A DNA stretch of 38,570 nt, taken from positions 1 to 38,570 of the forward strand of contig JAIKYF010000127.1 of NCBI GenBank assembly GCA_024683495.1, read 5' to 3'. The stretch is from Bacilli bacterium (GTDB taxonomy: Bacteria > Bacillota_I > Bacilli_A > RFN20 > CAG-826). This document shows positions 28,014 through 37,403 of the stretch, piece by piece. A program made the position numbers and the translations under genes. The notes beneath the pieces were generated by a model. The model saw only the letters and a list, made by a program, of their open reading frames with translations, had not been told where the DNA came from and made no database searches. How positions within the stretch are numbered: the first letter of the stretch is position 1; each line of letters begins with the position of its first letter.

Positions 28014-29027
28014 ATGGAACAAGTATTAGATAAACCTATAATCGTCTCTCAGATTGACATGGACGAATACAACGCGATCGACAAGGATCTTTTCACGCCG
28101 GTCGAACTCGATAAGGAAGAAAGTGAGCATTTGGCCGCCGAACCATATTCGTATTGGAAATCGGTTTTCCGGGTCTTCATCCATAAGCCCGGAGCCATCA
28201 TCGCCATCATTTCCCTGGCCTTATTCCTTCTCTCCATCATACTCATCCCTCTATTCGCCCCATCTTGGGCCTATGAGTTCCACGTCACGGACACCCAATT
28301 CAAAGCCACTGGCATCATCAATAACATGCCGCCGAGCTGGGCCCATCTATTCGGCACCGACTCCGTCGGTCGTGATTTGTTCTTCTGCTGCTTCACCGGC
28401 GCAGGAAAATCCCTCCTTTTGGCCATAATCTCCTCGGCCATCATTATCGTTATCGGAACTTTGGTTGGCTTATTCTGGGGCTTTATGAGGAAATTAGACC
28501 CCATCTTCATCGAACTCTATAACCTCATCTCCAACATTCCTTCCTTACTTCTTTACATGTTATTGGCCATCGTCTTAAGGGAATCCTTCCCGACGATGAC
28601 GGCAGAAGTACGTTTAATCATCTCCCTCACCATCTTCGGCTGGCTCGGCTTAGCCTTATTCATCCGTAACCAGACCCTCATCATCACCAACCGCGAATAC
28701 AACATCGCTTCCAAGGCTTTGGGCACCCCAGCCTGGAGAATCATGATGAAGAACCTTCTTCCATATTTGCTCGCGGTCATCATCACCGACGCCAGCTTAT
28801 TGATCCCTGGCATGGTCTCAAGCGAAGTCAGCATGTCTTACTTCGGCTTAGGCTTACCAAAAGTCGAAATCTCCATCGGGGCCATCTTGAACCTCGGCAT
28901 CGCCGACTTCAACCAATACCCCTGGCAGTTAATCGCCCCAGCCTTCATCTTGGCTTGGATCATCTTCACCTTCTACCTCTTAGGTGTCTCTTTATCCGAC
29001 GCCTTAGACCCGAAGACCCATCGTTAA
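28014..29027 (+). CDS. oppC: Oligopeptide ABC transporter permease
   Basis: HLFGTDSVGRDLFFCCFTGAGKSLLLAII; ASKALGTPAWRIMMKNLLPYLLAVIITDASLLIPGMVSSEVSMSYFGLGL. Confidence 0.92.
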   Translation: MEQVLDKPIIVSQIDMDEYNAIDKDLFTPVELDKEESEHLAAEPYSYWKSVFRVFIHKPGAIIAIISLALFLLSIILIPLFAPSWAYEFHVTDTQFKATGIINNMPPSWAHLFGTDSVGRDLFFCCFTGAGKSLLLAIISSAIIIVIGTLVGLFWGFMRKLDPIFIELYNLISNIPSLLLYMLLAIVLRESFPTMTAEVRLIISLTIFGWLGLALFIRNQTLIITNREYNIASKALGTPAWRIMMKNLLPYLLAVIITDASLLIPGMVSSEVSMSYFGLGLPKVEISIGAILNLGIADFNQYPWQLIAPAFILAWIIFTFYLLGVSLSDALDPKTHR

Positions 29028-29039
29028 GGAGGATTTAGT

Positions 29040-30170
29040 ATGGCAAAGAAAAAGATCAAACAAACCCTCAATAACGATTCCCTCAATCTCAAAGATGGGG
29101 ACACCATCGTCTCCGTCAAAGACCTTGAGGTCCAATTCTCGGTCCGTGGCAAAATCCTCACCGCGATCAGAAAAATCTCCCTCGATATCTATAAAGGGGA
29201 AGTTTTGGCTATCGTCGGCGAATCCGCCTCTGGCAAATCCGTCTTCACCAAATGCTTAACCGGCATGCTCGAATCCAATGGTCACGTCTCAGGCGGGTCC
29301 ATTATGTATTCCGGCACCGATCTCACCCAGTTTGAAACCCCTGAGGAGTGGCAGCAAATCCGTGGCAAAAGAATCTCCACGATCTTCCAGGACCCGATGA
29401 CTTCCTTAAACCCCTTAAGAAGAATCGGCTCCCAAATCGAAGAAGTCATCACTCTCCATCGAGGAATGAAAAAGAAAGAGGCCAAAGCCGAAGCCATCCG
29501 CCTATTAAAGAAAGTCGGCATCAAAGACGCCGAAGCCCGTTACCGCGACTATCCTTTCCAATATAGCGGCGGCATGAGACAAAGAGTCGTCATCGCCATC
29601 GCCCTGGCTTGCGCTCCCGATATCCTTATCTGCGACGAGCCAACCACCGCGCTTGACGTCACCATCCAATCCCAGATCCTCGAACTCATCCTTGAATTAA
29701 AGAAAGAGTTCGGTTTCACCGTCATTTTCATCACCCACGACTTAGGCGTCGTGGCGGAAATCGCCACCCGCGTCGCCGTCATGTATGCCGGCCAAATCGT
29801 GGAATATGGCTCAGTCGACGATATCTATTATGATCCACGTCATCCTTATACCTGGGCCCTGCTTTCCTCCTTGCCTCAGCTTGGAGAAAAAGGCGAGACC
29901 CTCTACTCCATCACCGGCACCCCGCCATCCCTCTTCAACGAAATCCAGGGCGATGCCTTCGCCCCGCGTAATCCTTACGCGATGAAGATTGATTTCGTCA
30001 AAGAGCCGCCGATGTTCAAAATCTCCGAGACTCACTATGCCAAAACCTGGCTTTGCGATCCTCGTGCGCCTAAGATGGAACGTCCGGCCATCATCGGTGA
30101 GATAACCGAGAGAGTCAAACGAATCTATCAACATACGGGAGGTAACCTCGATGAAAACAAAGAAGAATAA
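29040..30170 (+). CDS. oppD: Oligopeptide ABC transporter ATPase
   Basis: Walker [10 protein letters not shown]-loop [13 protein letters not shown], signature YSGGMRQR, Walker [14 protein letters not shown]-term [35 protein letters not shown]. Confidence 0.95.
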   Translation: MAKKKIKQTLNNDSLNLKDGDTIVSVKDLEVQFSVRGKILTAIRKISLDIYKGEVLAIVGESASGKSVFTKCLTGMLESNGHVSGGSIMYSGTDLTQFETPEEWQQIRGKRISTIFQDPMTSLNPLRRIGSQIEEVITLHRGMKKKEAKAEAIRLLKKVGIKDAEARYRDYPFQYSGGMRQRVVIAIALACAPDILICDEPTTALDVTIQSQILELILELKKEFGFTVIFITHDLGVVAEIATRVAVMYAGQIVEYGSVDDIYYDPRHPYTWALLSSLPQLGEKGETLYSITGTPPSLFNEIQGDAFAPRNPYAMKIDFVKEPPMFKISETHYAKTWLCDPRAPKMERPAIIGEITERVKRIYQHTGGNLDENKEE

Positions 30171-32721
30171 AGAGTTAATCACCCAGTATAACATCCATGA
30201 ATACACCACCGCGGACCGCGCGACTATTTTCAGCAAGACCAAATTAAGCCGCGATGGCTTCCCTCTTGTCTATCCCACCAAAACCCCTGAAGGAAGGAAA
30301 ATCGTCCTTTCTTTCGTCGATGCCAGAATCTGCACGAACGACTTCAAAAAGACGCAAATTGACGAGGAAATCGCCAATTTCCACATCTATGAGAAGGACC
30401 AATTCGATCCTAAAGATCCTGAAAAAGAAACCAAAGCCAAATTCATCGCGGCTTTGCTTAACCCTAAGCTTCTCGTCTTAGGAGGCGTCTATTATAAGGG
30501 CAGATACTTCACTCAGAAGATGCATCACGCCAAGGCTATCTTCTTATTGAAGAGCTTCTTTGAGTCTTATTTCCATATAGAGGATGTCGAAACCTTAGAG
30601 CATTACTTCTCTGAGACTGGCGAGCGTCTTCCTTTCTGGCCCTCCCACTCCTACGACAAGAAGAAAGATGACATCATCTTCGTCACCCATAACGCCAAAA
30701 TCACCGACAAAAACGGTGAGAATGCCATCGAAGACGATATCGATTTTGATGTCTCTTATGGCGAATGGCTCGACACTAAAGATCCAGCCGCCATACATAA
30801 GATCAACGTCATCAAGTCGATGCTTGATAAGAATAAGATCGTTGAAGGCTTCTATTTTAAAGGGCGTCTGCTTCCTAAGAAGCTTGACGAAGGCTACAAG
30901 ATTTATCTTGAGAAGTGCTTCGTCAAAAAGAACTTCAACGTCGAAGATGCCGATTTCACCAAGGAATTCTCCCATCTTTCTAAAGATGGTTATCCTCTTT
31001 TCTATCCGATGTTCGATAAAGATAGAAGACCAATTCTCATTTCTATCGTCAACGCCGAATATGAGGGAATCAATCCCGATTTAAAGAACTTCCACGTCTA
31101 TGGCGACGAGGATTTTGATCTCACCAATCCCGTCTTTGAAGAAAAGCTCTCGATTATCCGCGAAATGCTCTTTGGCAGCAAACCCAAGACTGGCGCGATT
31201 TATCTTGATGGCGTCCTCTGCAATAAGGGAGCAACCACCCAAAGCGATATCGACCATCGAATCGATAAGGTCGAAAAGGCCTTGGTCATCTTCCTTGACC
31301 CGAGCCCTGACTTTGGCTACATCAACGCCAACTTCACCATCGAGAACCGGGAAGAGCTCATCCGTCTATCGCCTTTATTCGATCATTACTATCCTGGCGA
31401 AAAAGAACTCGTCAAGAAAAGAATCAAAGACTACAAGAAAGGCGAGTCCCCCTTCATCCATATCGAAAGGGCCAACGTCGTTCTCGATAAAGGCAATTAC
31501 CTTTTCGCCGAGCCTTTGACTCTTGATATCAAAGAAGGCGAGATGATCAAAGATGAGAAAGTCCTTCTCCTCTTCAAAGGCCTAGCCAACCCAACCGTCA
31601 AAGTTCGTGGTGGCATCTATCTCGAAGGCAAAAATATCGGGCAAAACCGCCACGGAATTGAAAAATTCGTCACTAATGTCTTACCGAAGATGCTTGATCC
31701 AGAAGCCTATCAGAACATCCTTGATGGGATGAAAGAAAGGCATTATGTCATCAAAACCGATAGGAAATCCAAGATGCCTTATTTCTGGCCAACCAAGAAT
31801 AAGGAAGGCAGAACCTGCCTCTTATCCGTTGTCCACTCCAACATCTTCTTCAAGAACGGAAGAGCGGTCGTTAAAGCGGTCGTTGATTCGAACTTCAACG
31901 TCTATGAAGGCGAGACCTTTGGTTTAGTCGGCGAGTCTGGAAGTGGCAAAACCACGATTTCTAGAGCCATCCTCGGCATCAATAAACTTTCAGGAGGCGG
32001 CATCTATTTCAAAGGACGCCTCATCTCCTGCAAGCTTTCCAAATCCGAATATATGTCGACCAAGAAGAACATCCAGATGATCTTCCAGGATCCAGCTGCC
32101 TCGCTTAACGAAAGAGCTAACATCGACTATATCGTCTCCGAAGGCTTATATAACTTCCATCTCTTCTCCTCAAATGAGGAAAGACTTGATAAAGTCACGA
32201 GAATGCTCCGTAACGTCGGTTTGCTCCCTGAGCATCTTTCCCGTTACCCCCATGAATTCTCGGGCGGCCAGAGGCAGCGTATCGGCATCGCTAGAGCCTT
32301 AGTCATCGAGCCTCAGCTCGTCTTGGCTGACGAACCGATTTCGGCCTTAGACGTCTCGATTCGTGCGCAGGTCCTGAACCTCTTGAAGAAATTACAGAAT
32401 GAGCAGCGCCTCACCTATGTCTTCATCGCCCATGACTTATCGATTATCCGTTACATCTCCGATCGAATCGCCGTTATGCATAATGGCTTCATCGTCGAAA
32501 GCGGGCCAGCCGAAGAAATCTACTCCAATCCTCTCCATCCTTACACCCAAGCCTTGCTTACGGCCATCCCTCAGCCTGATCCTAGAACCAAGGATACCCG
32601 TAAGAAAATCAAATACTCCCAGGGCAATGTCAAATATGACCAATGCCGCTGGAAGGAATTCGGCGAAGACCATTTTGTCTTGGTCAATGACGAATTAGAG
32701 GCTAAAATCAAAGGGCGATAA
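30151..32721 (+). CDS. oppF: Oligopeptide ABC transporter ATPase with ~540-aa N-terminal extension made of degenerate N-lobe repeats
   Basis: C-terminal NBD is intact: GLVGESGSGKTT, QMIFQDPAASLN, HEFSGGQRQR, LVLADEPISALD. The 856-aa length and internal repetition are described in findings. Confidence 0.93.
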   Translation: MKTKKNKELITQYNIHEYTTADRATIFSKTKLSRDGFPLVYPTKTPEGRKIVLSFVDARICTNDFKKTQIDEEIANFHIYEKDQFDPKDPEKETKAKFIAALLNPKLLVLGGVYYKGRYFTQKMHHAKAIFLLKSFFESYFHIEDVETLEHYFSETGERLPFWPSHSYDKKKDDIIFVTHNAKITDKNGENAIEDDIDFDVSYGEWLDTKDPAAIHKINVIKSMLDKNKIVEGFYFKGRLLPKKLDEGYKIYLEKCFVKKNFNVEDADFTKEFSHLSKDGYPLFYPMFDKDRRPILISIVNAEYEGINPDLKNFHVYGDEDFDLTNPVFEEKLSIIREMLFGSKPKTGAIYLDGVLCNKGATTQSDIDHRIDKVEKALVIFLDPSPDFGYINANFTIENREELIRLSPLFDHYYPGEKELVKKRIKDYKKGESPFIHIERANVVLDKGNYLFAEPLTLDIKEGEMIKDEKVLLLFKGLANPTVKVRGGIYLEGKNIGQNRHGIEKFVTNVLPKMLDPEAYQNILDGMKERHYVIKTDRKSKMPYFWPTKNKEGRTCLLSVVHSNIFFKNGRAVVKAVVDSNFNVYEGETFGLVGESGSGKTTISRAILGINKLSGGGIYFKGRLISCKLSKSEYMSTKKNIQMIFQDPAASLNERANIDYIVSEGLYNFHLFSSNEERLDKVTRMLRNVGLLPEHLSRYPHEFSGGQRQRIGIARALVIEPQLVLADEPISALDVSIRAQVLNLLKKLQNEQRLTYVFIAHDLSIIRYISDRIAVMHNGFIVESGPAEEIYSNPLHPYTQALLTAIPQPDPRTKDTRKKIKYSQGNVKYDQCRWKEFGEDHFVLVNDELEAKIKGR
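30235..32130 (+). repeat. Five tandem protein-level repeat units (~121-133 aa) in OppF; units 1-4 lack Walker A
   Basis: Approximate unit boundaries: 30235-30597, 30598-30966, 30967-31365, 31366-31734, 31735-32130. Recurring pattern P-[YFL]-x-[YW]-P ... ILISIV-x-A ... NFxVY ... GxIYxxGxLx. Confidence 0.75.
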
Positions 32722-32728
32722 TTAAACC

Positions 32729-33139
32729 ATGTCAAAAAAGAAGCCTAGACCCATCGAAAAAGAAGAAACCATCCAAGAAGAAGCTGAGGAAAGCAAAACC
32801 CCTCCCTTTAACTACGTGGCCTTCTTCATCTACGTGGGAGTGATGCTTCTAGTTCCCTTGATCCCGGGCTTAATCACCTACTTCTCTCTTAATCGCTTAG
32901 TCTATATGGAAGGATCCTATATCATCCTTGGTATTCTCTCCCTCCTATTAGTCACCATCCGTCTCCATTTCCGAGATGGGGCGAATTATAAGAAAAATAA
33001 GTCAGTCGCCGAAGATAAGGATTCCCCAAGCTATAAGCAATGGATCCGCCGGCAATGGATCTTCGGGATTGGTGGGTTAGTCAATATCGGCGTCTCCCTT
33101 ATCGTCTTCTTCATCGGAAGCGGACTTGGAGTTAATTAA
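32729..33139 (+). CDS. Small two- to four-TM membrane protein at the end of the opp operon
   Basis: Hydrophobic segments YVAFFIYVGVMLLVPLIPGLITYF and IFGIGGLVNIGVSLIVFFIGSGLG; 7-nt gap after oppF. Confidence 0.7.
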   Translation: MSKKKPRPIEKEETIQEEAEESKTPPFNYVAFFIYVGVMLLVPLIPGLITYFSLNRLVYMEGSYIILGILSLLLVTIRLHFRDGANYKKNKSVAEDKDSPSYKQWIRRQWIFGIGGLVNIGVSLIVFFIGSGLGVN

Positions 33140-33147
33140 TCTTAACG

Positions 33148-33183
33148 TTAAAAGAGCACATCCTCGAAGATGTGCTCTTTTCT
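33148..33183. terminator. Terminator between convergent opp operon and amylase gene
   Basis: AAAAGAGCACATC-CTCGAA-GATGTGCTCTTTT, A/T tracts on both sides. Confidence 0.85.
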
Positions 33184-33234
33184 TATGCTTAGGCTATTTT
33201 AAGCAGGTTTTGATAGGGATTTTTGACTTTTTTA

Positions 33235-35682
33235 TTATTTTAAGTAAGTCAAGGAATCACCGACTTTAGAGAGACTTCCGGTTGAGGAATTCTCTAAGAC
33301 ATAGACTCTTAAGCTACCCTGTCCAGATTGGCTGGTCGATAAGCTTCCGGAAGTGACGTTTTTGACATCGCCAGAAACTAAGTCGACGTATTTGCCATTT
33401 GGGAGTCCAGAGAAGCTAGCTCCTCCAGAGATGGAGACGCAGGCTAACGAATCAGTGGAGCCGACGGTGTAGCGTCTAACGAAGGCCATGCCGCCGTTAA
33501 CGCCAGAGGTGCTATATTGGCCTCTTCTAAGGGCTGGGACCATTTGACGGATCTTATTTAATTTCATCAAGTGTTTGCAAAGGGTGCTATTTAAGGTGGA
33601 GGCCACTTCGCCACTCGCGGTGTAATCACCAAAGCCTGTGGCATTGACGCTGCCTTCAAGATGATCACCATAATAGGCTCTTCCAGAATTGGCTAAAGCG
33701 ATATTTGGGCCTTCATCGATGGTCTTGCCGGCTTGGAATTCGATCTCTGAGCCGTAATAGATGCAAGGCACGCCGCGGAAGGTGAACATCAAATCCATGT
33801 TCTCGGCCCAGGCACTGGTGCCCATGTTGTATCTGACCTTTTCGATGCAATCAGGACCATAGTCATGGGAATCGACATAAACGACGTTATAAGTGGCGTC
33901 GTTATAATATTGGTCGCCGCCGACCGCAACTCCGAAGGCGGAGCTGGCATATTGGAAGTTCCAATGCATCGGGAAGTCGATGGTTGAGCAGCCGCTTGAA
34001 CGGGAATGATCGGGGGTATGATAGGTAAATCCGTTTCTTAGGTAAGCATTGTCGCTTGTGGGCTGACCACTGGTGTTGCAGTTATCGTTCCAGAGTTTTT
34101 CGGTGGAGGCTAAGTTAGTCGCGGAATCGCCCCAAGGATAGGTCTTGCTCTCTTTCCAAGTGTAGAAGGGGCAAGAATCGGCGGGTTGACCATGGTTCCA
34201 GACTTCTCTGACTCTCGTGCAGACTTCACCGAACATGTAGAAGTGATTGTTGCCACACTTCTCGGCGTAATGGTAGAAGGCAGGCCAGAGATAGTTATTG
34301 AAGGTAAGTCTAGAGATATGCTTCATGGTATCGATACGGAAAGCATCGACGCCCATTCTGATGAATTCGCCATAGCTCTTGACTAAATAATTGGCGACGG
34401 TGGGGTTTTCGGTATTCAAATCGACGCAATCGCCAGCCATTTGACCGGTTTGCTCGATGAATTGTTCATAGGCCATCCCTTTTTCATGGTGGTAGATGCC
34501 GTTTACGTCGCTATCATCATTCTTCATCGCATTGATTCTGGCGTCATATTGCTCGTTGCCGTTCATCGTTGAGTAGTTGGATGGGAGCAAGGAGGTGTCG
34601 TTTTGATGTAAGCCCGAGATGGTCTGGTTACTTTCATCTTTATAGAACATCGGGAAGAGATTTTCTTCGCCAAAGTTACAGGTATGATTGAAGACGACAT
34701 CGAGGACGATCTTCATATCGCGGGCGTGGGCGGCATTGATGACGTCTTGGAAGGCGACGTCTTCGGATTCATAACGGGCATCGACTTTCGTGAAGTTGAT
34801 GGTGTGATAGCCATGATAGTCATAACCCGAGGCATTTTCGGTGACTGGAGTGATCCAGATGGCGGTGAAGCCTAAGGCTTTGATGTAATCCATCTTCTCG
34901 ATGAGGCCTTTGAAGTCCCCTCTCCAAGCTGGATCGCCATCGGCGTTATTTCTGCCATCCCAGCATTTGACGTTATTGGAGGAATCGCCATCATAGAATC
35001 TTGTCGTCATGGCGAAATAGATGGATTCATCGCGGAAATCATCTCTTTTGCCGGTGTATGGATTGATGACTTTCCAATGGGAATCATCAAATTCGGTCCA
35101 AACAGGGAAATCTAAATAAGAGCTCGATTCAGCGATTTGGCTTTGCGATTGCTCTTCAGGAACGGAGAAATCATCACTGGAGGAAGAGATTACTTCACCA
35201 TGTTCAAGAGGATTGACCTCATACCAATTATTTTGGTAGTACCACCAATAACCGGCATGCGGGACATAGAGGTCAGAGGTTTGGGATTTGCCACCATCCT
35301 TATTGAAAACAAGATTGATGGAGGTGTAGCCTTCGAAGTCATAGGTCTTCCAATTCTCATCATATTCATTCAACGGAACGCCGGGCCAAGATTCGAAAAG
35401 ATTGACCTTTTCTGCAGTCCAAGCCCAGATATTTTCCCAAGAAGTCTCGGTGAAGACTTTAACGTAATCGATAGCAGGAAGGGAGCTCTTCTCTTCTTTC
35501 GATTCGCTGGTGGAAGTAGAGGTAACTTCCTCGGTGCTTTTTTCTGACTCTTCGGAGGAATTTTGAGACTCGCTTACGGATGACTCGCCACCGCTAGAAG
35601 AGGTAGGAACATTGGATTGGCAAGCAAAAAGCAAACTTGCCAAGGCGATCGAAGAGATCGCCAACTTAATATTGGTTTTCAT
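33235..35682 (-). CDS. GH13 alpha-amylase-type lipoprotein with CBM26-like module
   Basis: Lipobox LASLLFAC; WENIWAWTAEKVNLFESWPGVPL (CBM26-like); GH13 motifs DVVFNH, VDAFRIDTMKH, FYMFGEVC, VYVDSHD. Confidence 0.92.
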   Translation of the reverse strand: MKTNIKLAISSIALASLLFACQSNVPTSSSGGESSVSESQNSSEESEKSTEEVTSTSTSESKEEKSSLPAIDYVKVFTETSWENIWAWTAEKVNLFESWPGVPLNEYDENWKTYDFEGYTSINLVFNKDGGKSQTSDLYVPHAGYWWYYQNNWYEVNPLEHGEVISSSSDDFSVPEEQSQSQIAESSSYLDFPVWTEFDDSHWKVINPYTGKRDDFRDESIYFAMTTRFYDGDSSNNVKCWDGRNNADGDPAWRGDFKGLIEKMDYIKALGFTAIWITPVTENASGYDYHGYHTINFTKVDARYESEDVAFQDVINAAHARDMKIVLDVVFNHTCNFGEENLFPMFYKDESNQTISGLHQNDTSLLPSNYSTMNGNEQYDARINAMKNDDSDVNGIYHHEKGMAYEQFIEQTGQMAGDCVDLNTENPTVANYLVKSYGEFIRMGVDAFRIDTMKHISRLTFNNYLWPAFYHYAEKCGNNHFYMFGEVCTRVREVWNHGQPADSCPFYTWKESKTYPWGDSATNLASTEKLWNDNCNTSGQPTSDNAYLRNGFTYHTPDHSRSSGCSTIDFPMHWNFQYASSAFGVAVGGDQYYNDATYNVVYVDSHDYGPDCIEKVRYNMGTSAWAENMDLMFTFRGVPCIYYGSEIEFQAGKTIDEGPNIALANSGRAYYGDHLEGSVNATGFGDYTASGEVASTLNSTLCKHLMKLNKIRQMVPALRRGQYSTSGVNGGMAFVRRYTVGSTDSLACVSISGGASFSGLPNGKYVDLVSGDVKNVTSGSLSTSQSGQGSLRVYVLENSSTGSLSKVGDSLTYLK

Positions 35683-35864
35683 GCCACCATTCTAACTTAA
35701 AGTTTATCCGATAACAATTTAGGGATGACAAAATTTTATTTTGTAGTAAAAATATTGCGCTTTTGACAAGGATTTTAATATTTTGAATTAAATGTATGGT
35801 CTTGTCCGTCTTGGAAGAGGAGGGTCTAAATGATAGAATCTTCTCTAGTGAGAAGGAGAAGATT

Positions 35865-36437
35865 ATGAAGAAAGCTTTAATTATCGTGGAACATGGATTC
35901 GAGTTCACCGAAGCCATCGGAACCTATGATGTCTTACGGAGATCAGGAGAGATCATCCCCTCCTTCTATAGTTCCAATATCAAACTCGATAATTCCATCG
36001 ATTCTTCGATGAACTGGGTTAATCTCTTAGGAAGCCACCGCATCGACCATGAAGCTATTGATAAATTAGTCGAAGAATTCGATTTCCTCGTCTTGCCTGG
36101 CGGGAAGCTCGGGGTCGAGAACATCAAGAAGAACGACTTAGACCTCGTTAAGGCCTTTATCGACGAAGGCAAACATGTCCATGCCATCTGCGCGGCTCCT
36201 TCTATCTTAGGAGAATTAGGTTTCCTCAAAGGAAAGAAATACGTCTGTTATCCCGGGTTCGAAAAAGAAGAATTCGGTGGCGATTATCAAGAGGAAGATG
36301 GAGTCACAATCGATGGAACCTTAATCACCGCTAGAAGCATGGGATTAACCATCCCCTTTGGCTTGGAGATCGTTAGATTGGAAGTTGGCGAAGAGCCTCT
36401 TAGAAAAGCGGAAAAAGGAATCTTCGGCGTTAGATAG
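35865..36437 (+). CDS. DJ-1/PfpI family protein
   Basis: MKKALIIVEHGFEFTEAIGTYDVLRRSG; DFLVLPGGKLG; HAICAAPSILGELG (nucleophile Cys). Start set to 35865 (AGAAGGAG upstream; track start 35796). Confidence 0.85.
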   Translation: MKKALIIVEHGFEFTEAIGTYDVLRRSGEIIPSFYSSNIKLDNSIDSSMNWVNLLGSHRIDHEAIDKLVEEFDFLVLPGGKLGVENIKKNDLDLVKAFIDEGKHVHAICAAPSILGELGFLKGKKYVCYPGFEKEEFGGDYQEEDGVTIDGTLITARSMGLTIPFGLEIVRLEVGEEPLRKAEKGIFGVR

Positions 36438-36463
36438 CTGAAATATTATTTATTTAGTAGTTA

Positions 36464-36514
36464 GGCCAAAAGCCCCCTCAACACTGCGTTTCTACGCTTT
36501 AAGAGGGGGCTTTT
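36464..36514 (+). terminator. Rho-independent terminator (long loop)
   Basis: AAAAGCCCCCTC ... GAGGGGGCTTTT inverted repeat. Confidence 0.7.
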
Positions 36515-36612
36515 CTCTATCCATATTTCTTCTCTACGGTATTTTTCTTCTTATTAGAGTGCGTTAAGGAAGAGAAAAGAAGATGATTATGACTGTTTCG
36601 GAGGAATCAATT

Positions 36613-37317
36613 ATGAGAAATAATCCCTTAGTTGTCTTGATCTATCGGGCGGTCGTTCTCGCCATCGCCTTATTCTCCTCGGTTATCCCTTTCTTCATCT
36701 ATAACATCAATGGGGTCACCGGAGGAAACATCACTCCCTTCATCTATTTCACCAACTGGTCGGTTTGGCTGGTTTTGGTGGCTGCGGTGATTGGTTTTAT
36801 CTATGCCTTAAGGAATAAGTTAGGCAAAAGTGAAGGGGTGCCTTCATGGGTCGAAGCCGTTCGTTTAGCGGCTTTCATCATGATTTTGGCCACCTTCATC
36901 ATCTCGGCTTTCGTTTTGCCTGCCAAAATCTGGATGAAAGAATATTGGACTTTGGCTTCGACCTTCAAGCATTTCCTTTTGCCAGTCGTCTTCATTTTCG
37001 ACGCCATCGTTCTTTCTAGGAAGCAAACCGTCAAATGGACCTTCCCCTTATTCGCGGTTATTCCCCCACTTATCTATTGGATAATCATCATCGCAAGATT
37101 CATGATCAAAAGAGGTGGGAATCCACTTCCTCAGGCGATCTGGGCCGACTACTACCCCTACGGCTTCACCAATATCGATAATGGCCATTCCCTCGGAGGA
37201 TTGATTGGCTTACTCGGTGGAATCCTCGTGGGCTTACTTATCGTTGGCTACGCTTACTATATCTGGAATCATTTCGAGAATGGTAAGTTGACCCTTAAGA
37301 AAGGTGAATCCAAGTAG
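36613..37317 (+). CDS. Pr6Pr-like integral membrane protein
   Basis: About six TM segments, FIYFTNWSVWLVLVAAVIGF, STFKHFLLPVVFIFDAIVL. Start set to 36613 (CGGAGG upstream). Confidence 0.6.
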   Translation: MRNNPLVVLIYRAVVLAIALFSSVIPFFIYNINGVTGGNITPFIYFTNWSVWLVLVAAVIGFIYALRNKLGKSEGVPSWVEAVRLAAFIMILATFIISAFVLPAKIWMKEYWTLASTFKHFLLPVVFIFDAIVLSRKQTVKWTFPLFAVIPPLIYWIIIIARFMIKRGGNPLPQAIWADYYPYGFTNIDNGHSLGGLIGLLGGILVGLLIVGYAYYIWNHFENGKLTLKKGESK

Positions 37318-37348
37318 GATTTGCACGGAAATTTGATCCGAAACGAAG

Positions 37349-37381
37349 AAAATGCGGCGAAGATGATTCGCCGCATTTTTT
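37349..37381. terminator. Terminator between convergent genes
   Basis: AAAATGCGGCGAA-GATGA-TTCGCCGCATTTTTT. Confidence 0.8.
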
Positions 37382-37403
37382 ATGAAAAATGGAGGAAAGG
37401 ATA

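Noticed and set aside
29920-30070. Loss of C-terminal Fe-S cysteines in OppD ([16 protein letters not shown] instead of GCxFxPRCPxxxxxC)
   Set aside because: From memory the same substitutions occur in streptococcal AmiE/OppD-type proteins, so this is a lineage feature rather than a novelty.
30151-30170. 20-nt overlap between oppD and oppF
   Set aside because: Ordinary translational coupling; the OppF N-terminus continues sensibly from the overlapping ATG.
28049-32698. Many short ORFs inside oppC, oppD and oppF (e.g. 30595-30975 -, 30668-31084 +, 31100-31519 +)
   Set aside because: Overlap the confident CDS in other frames; low-complexity Ser/Arg translations typical of shadow frames.
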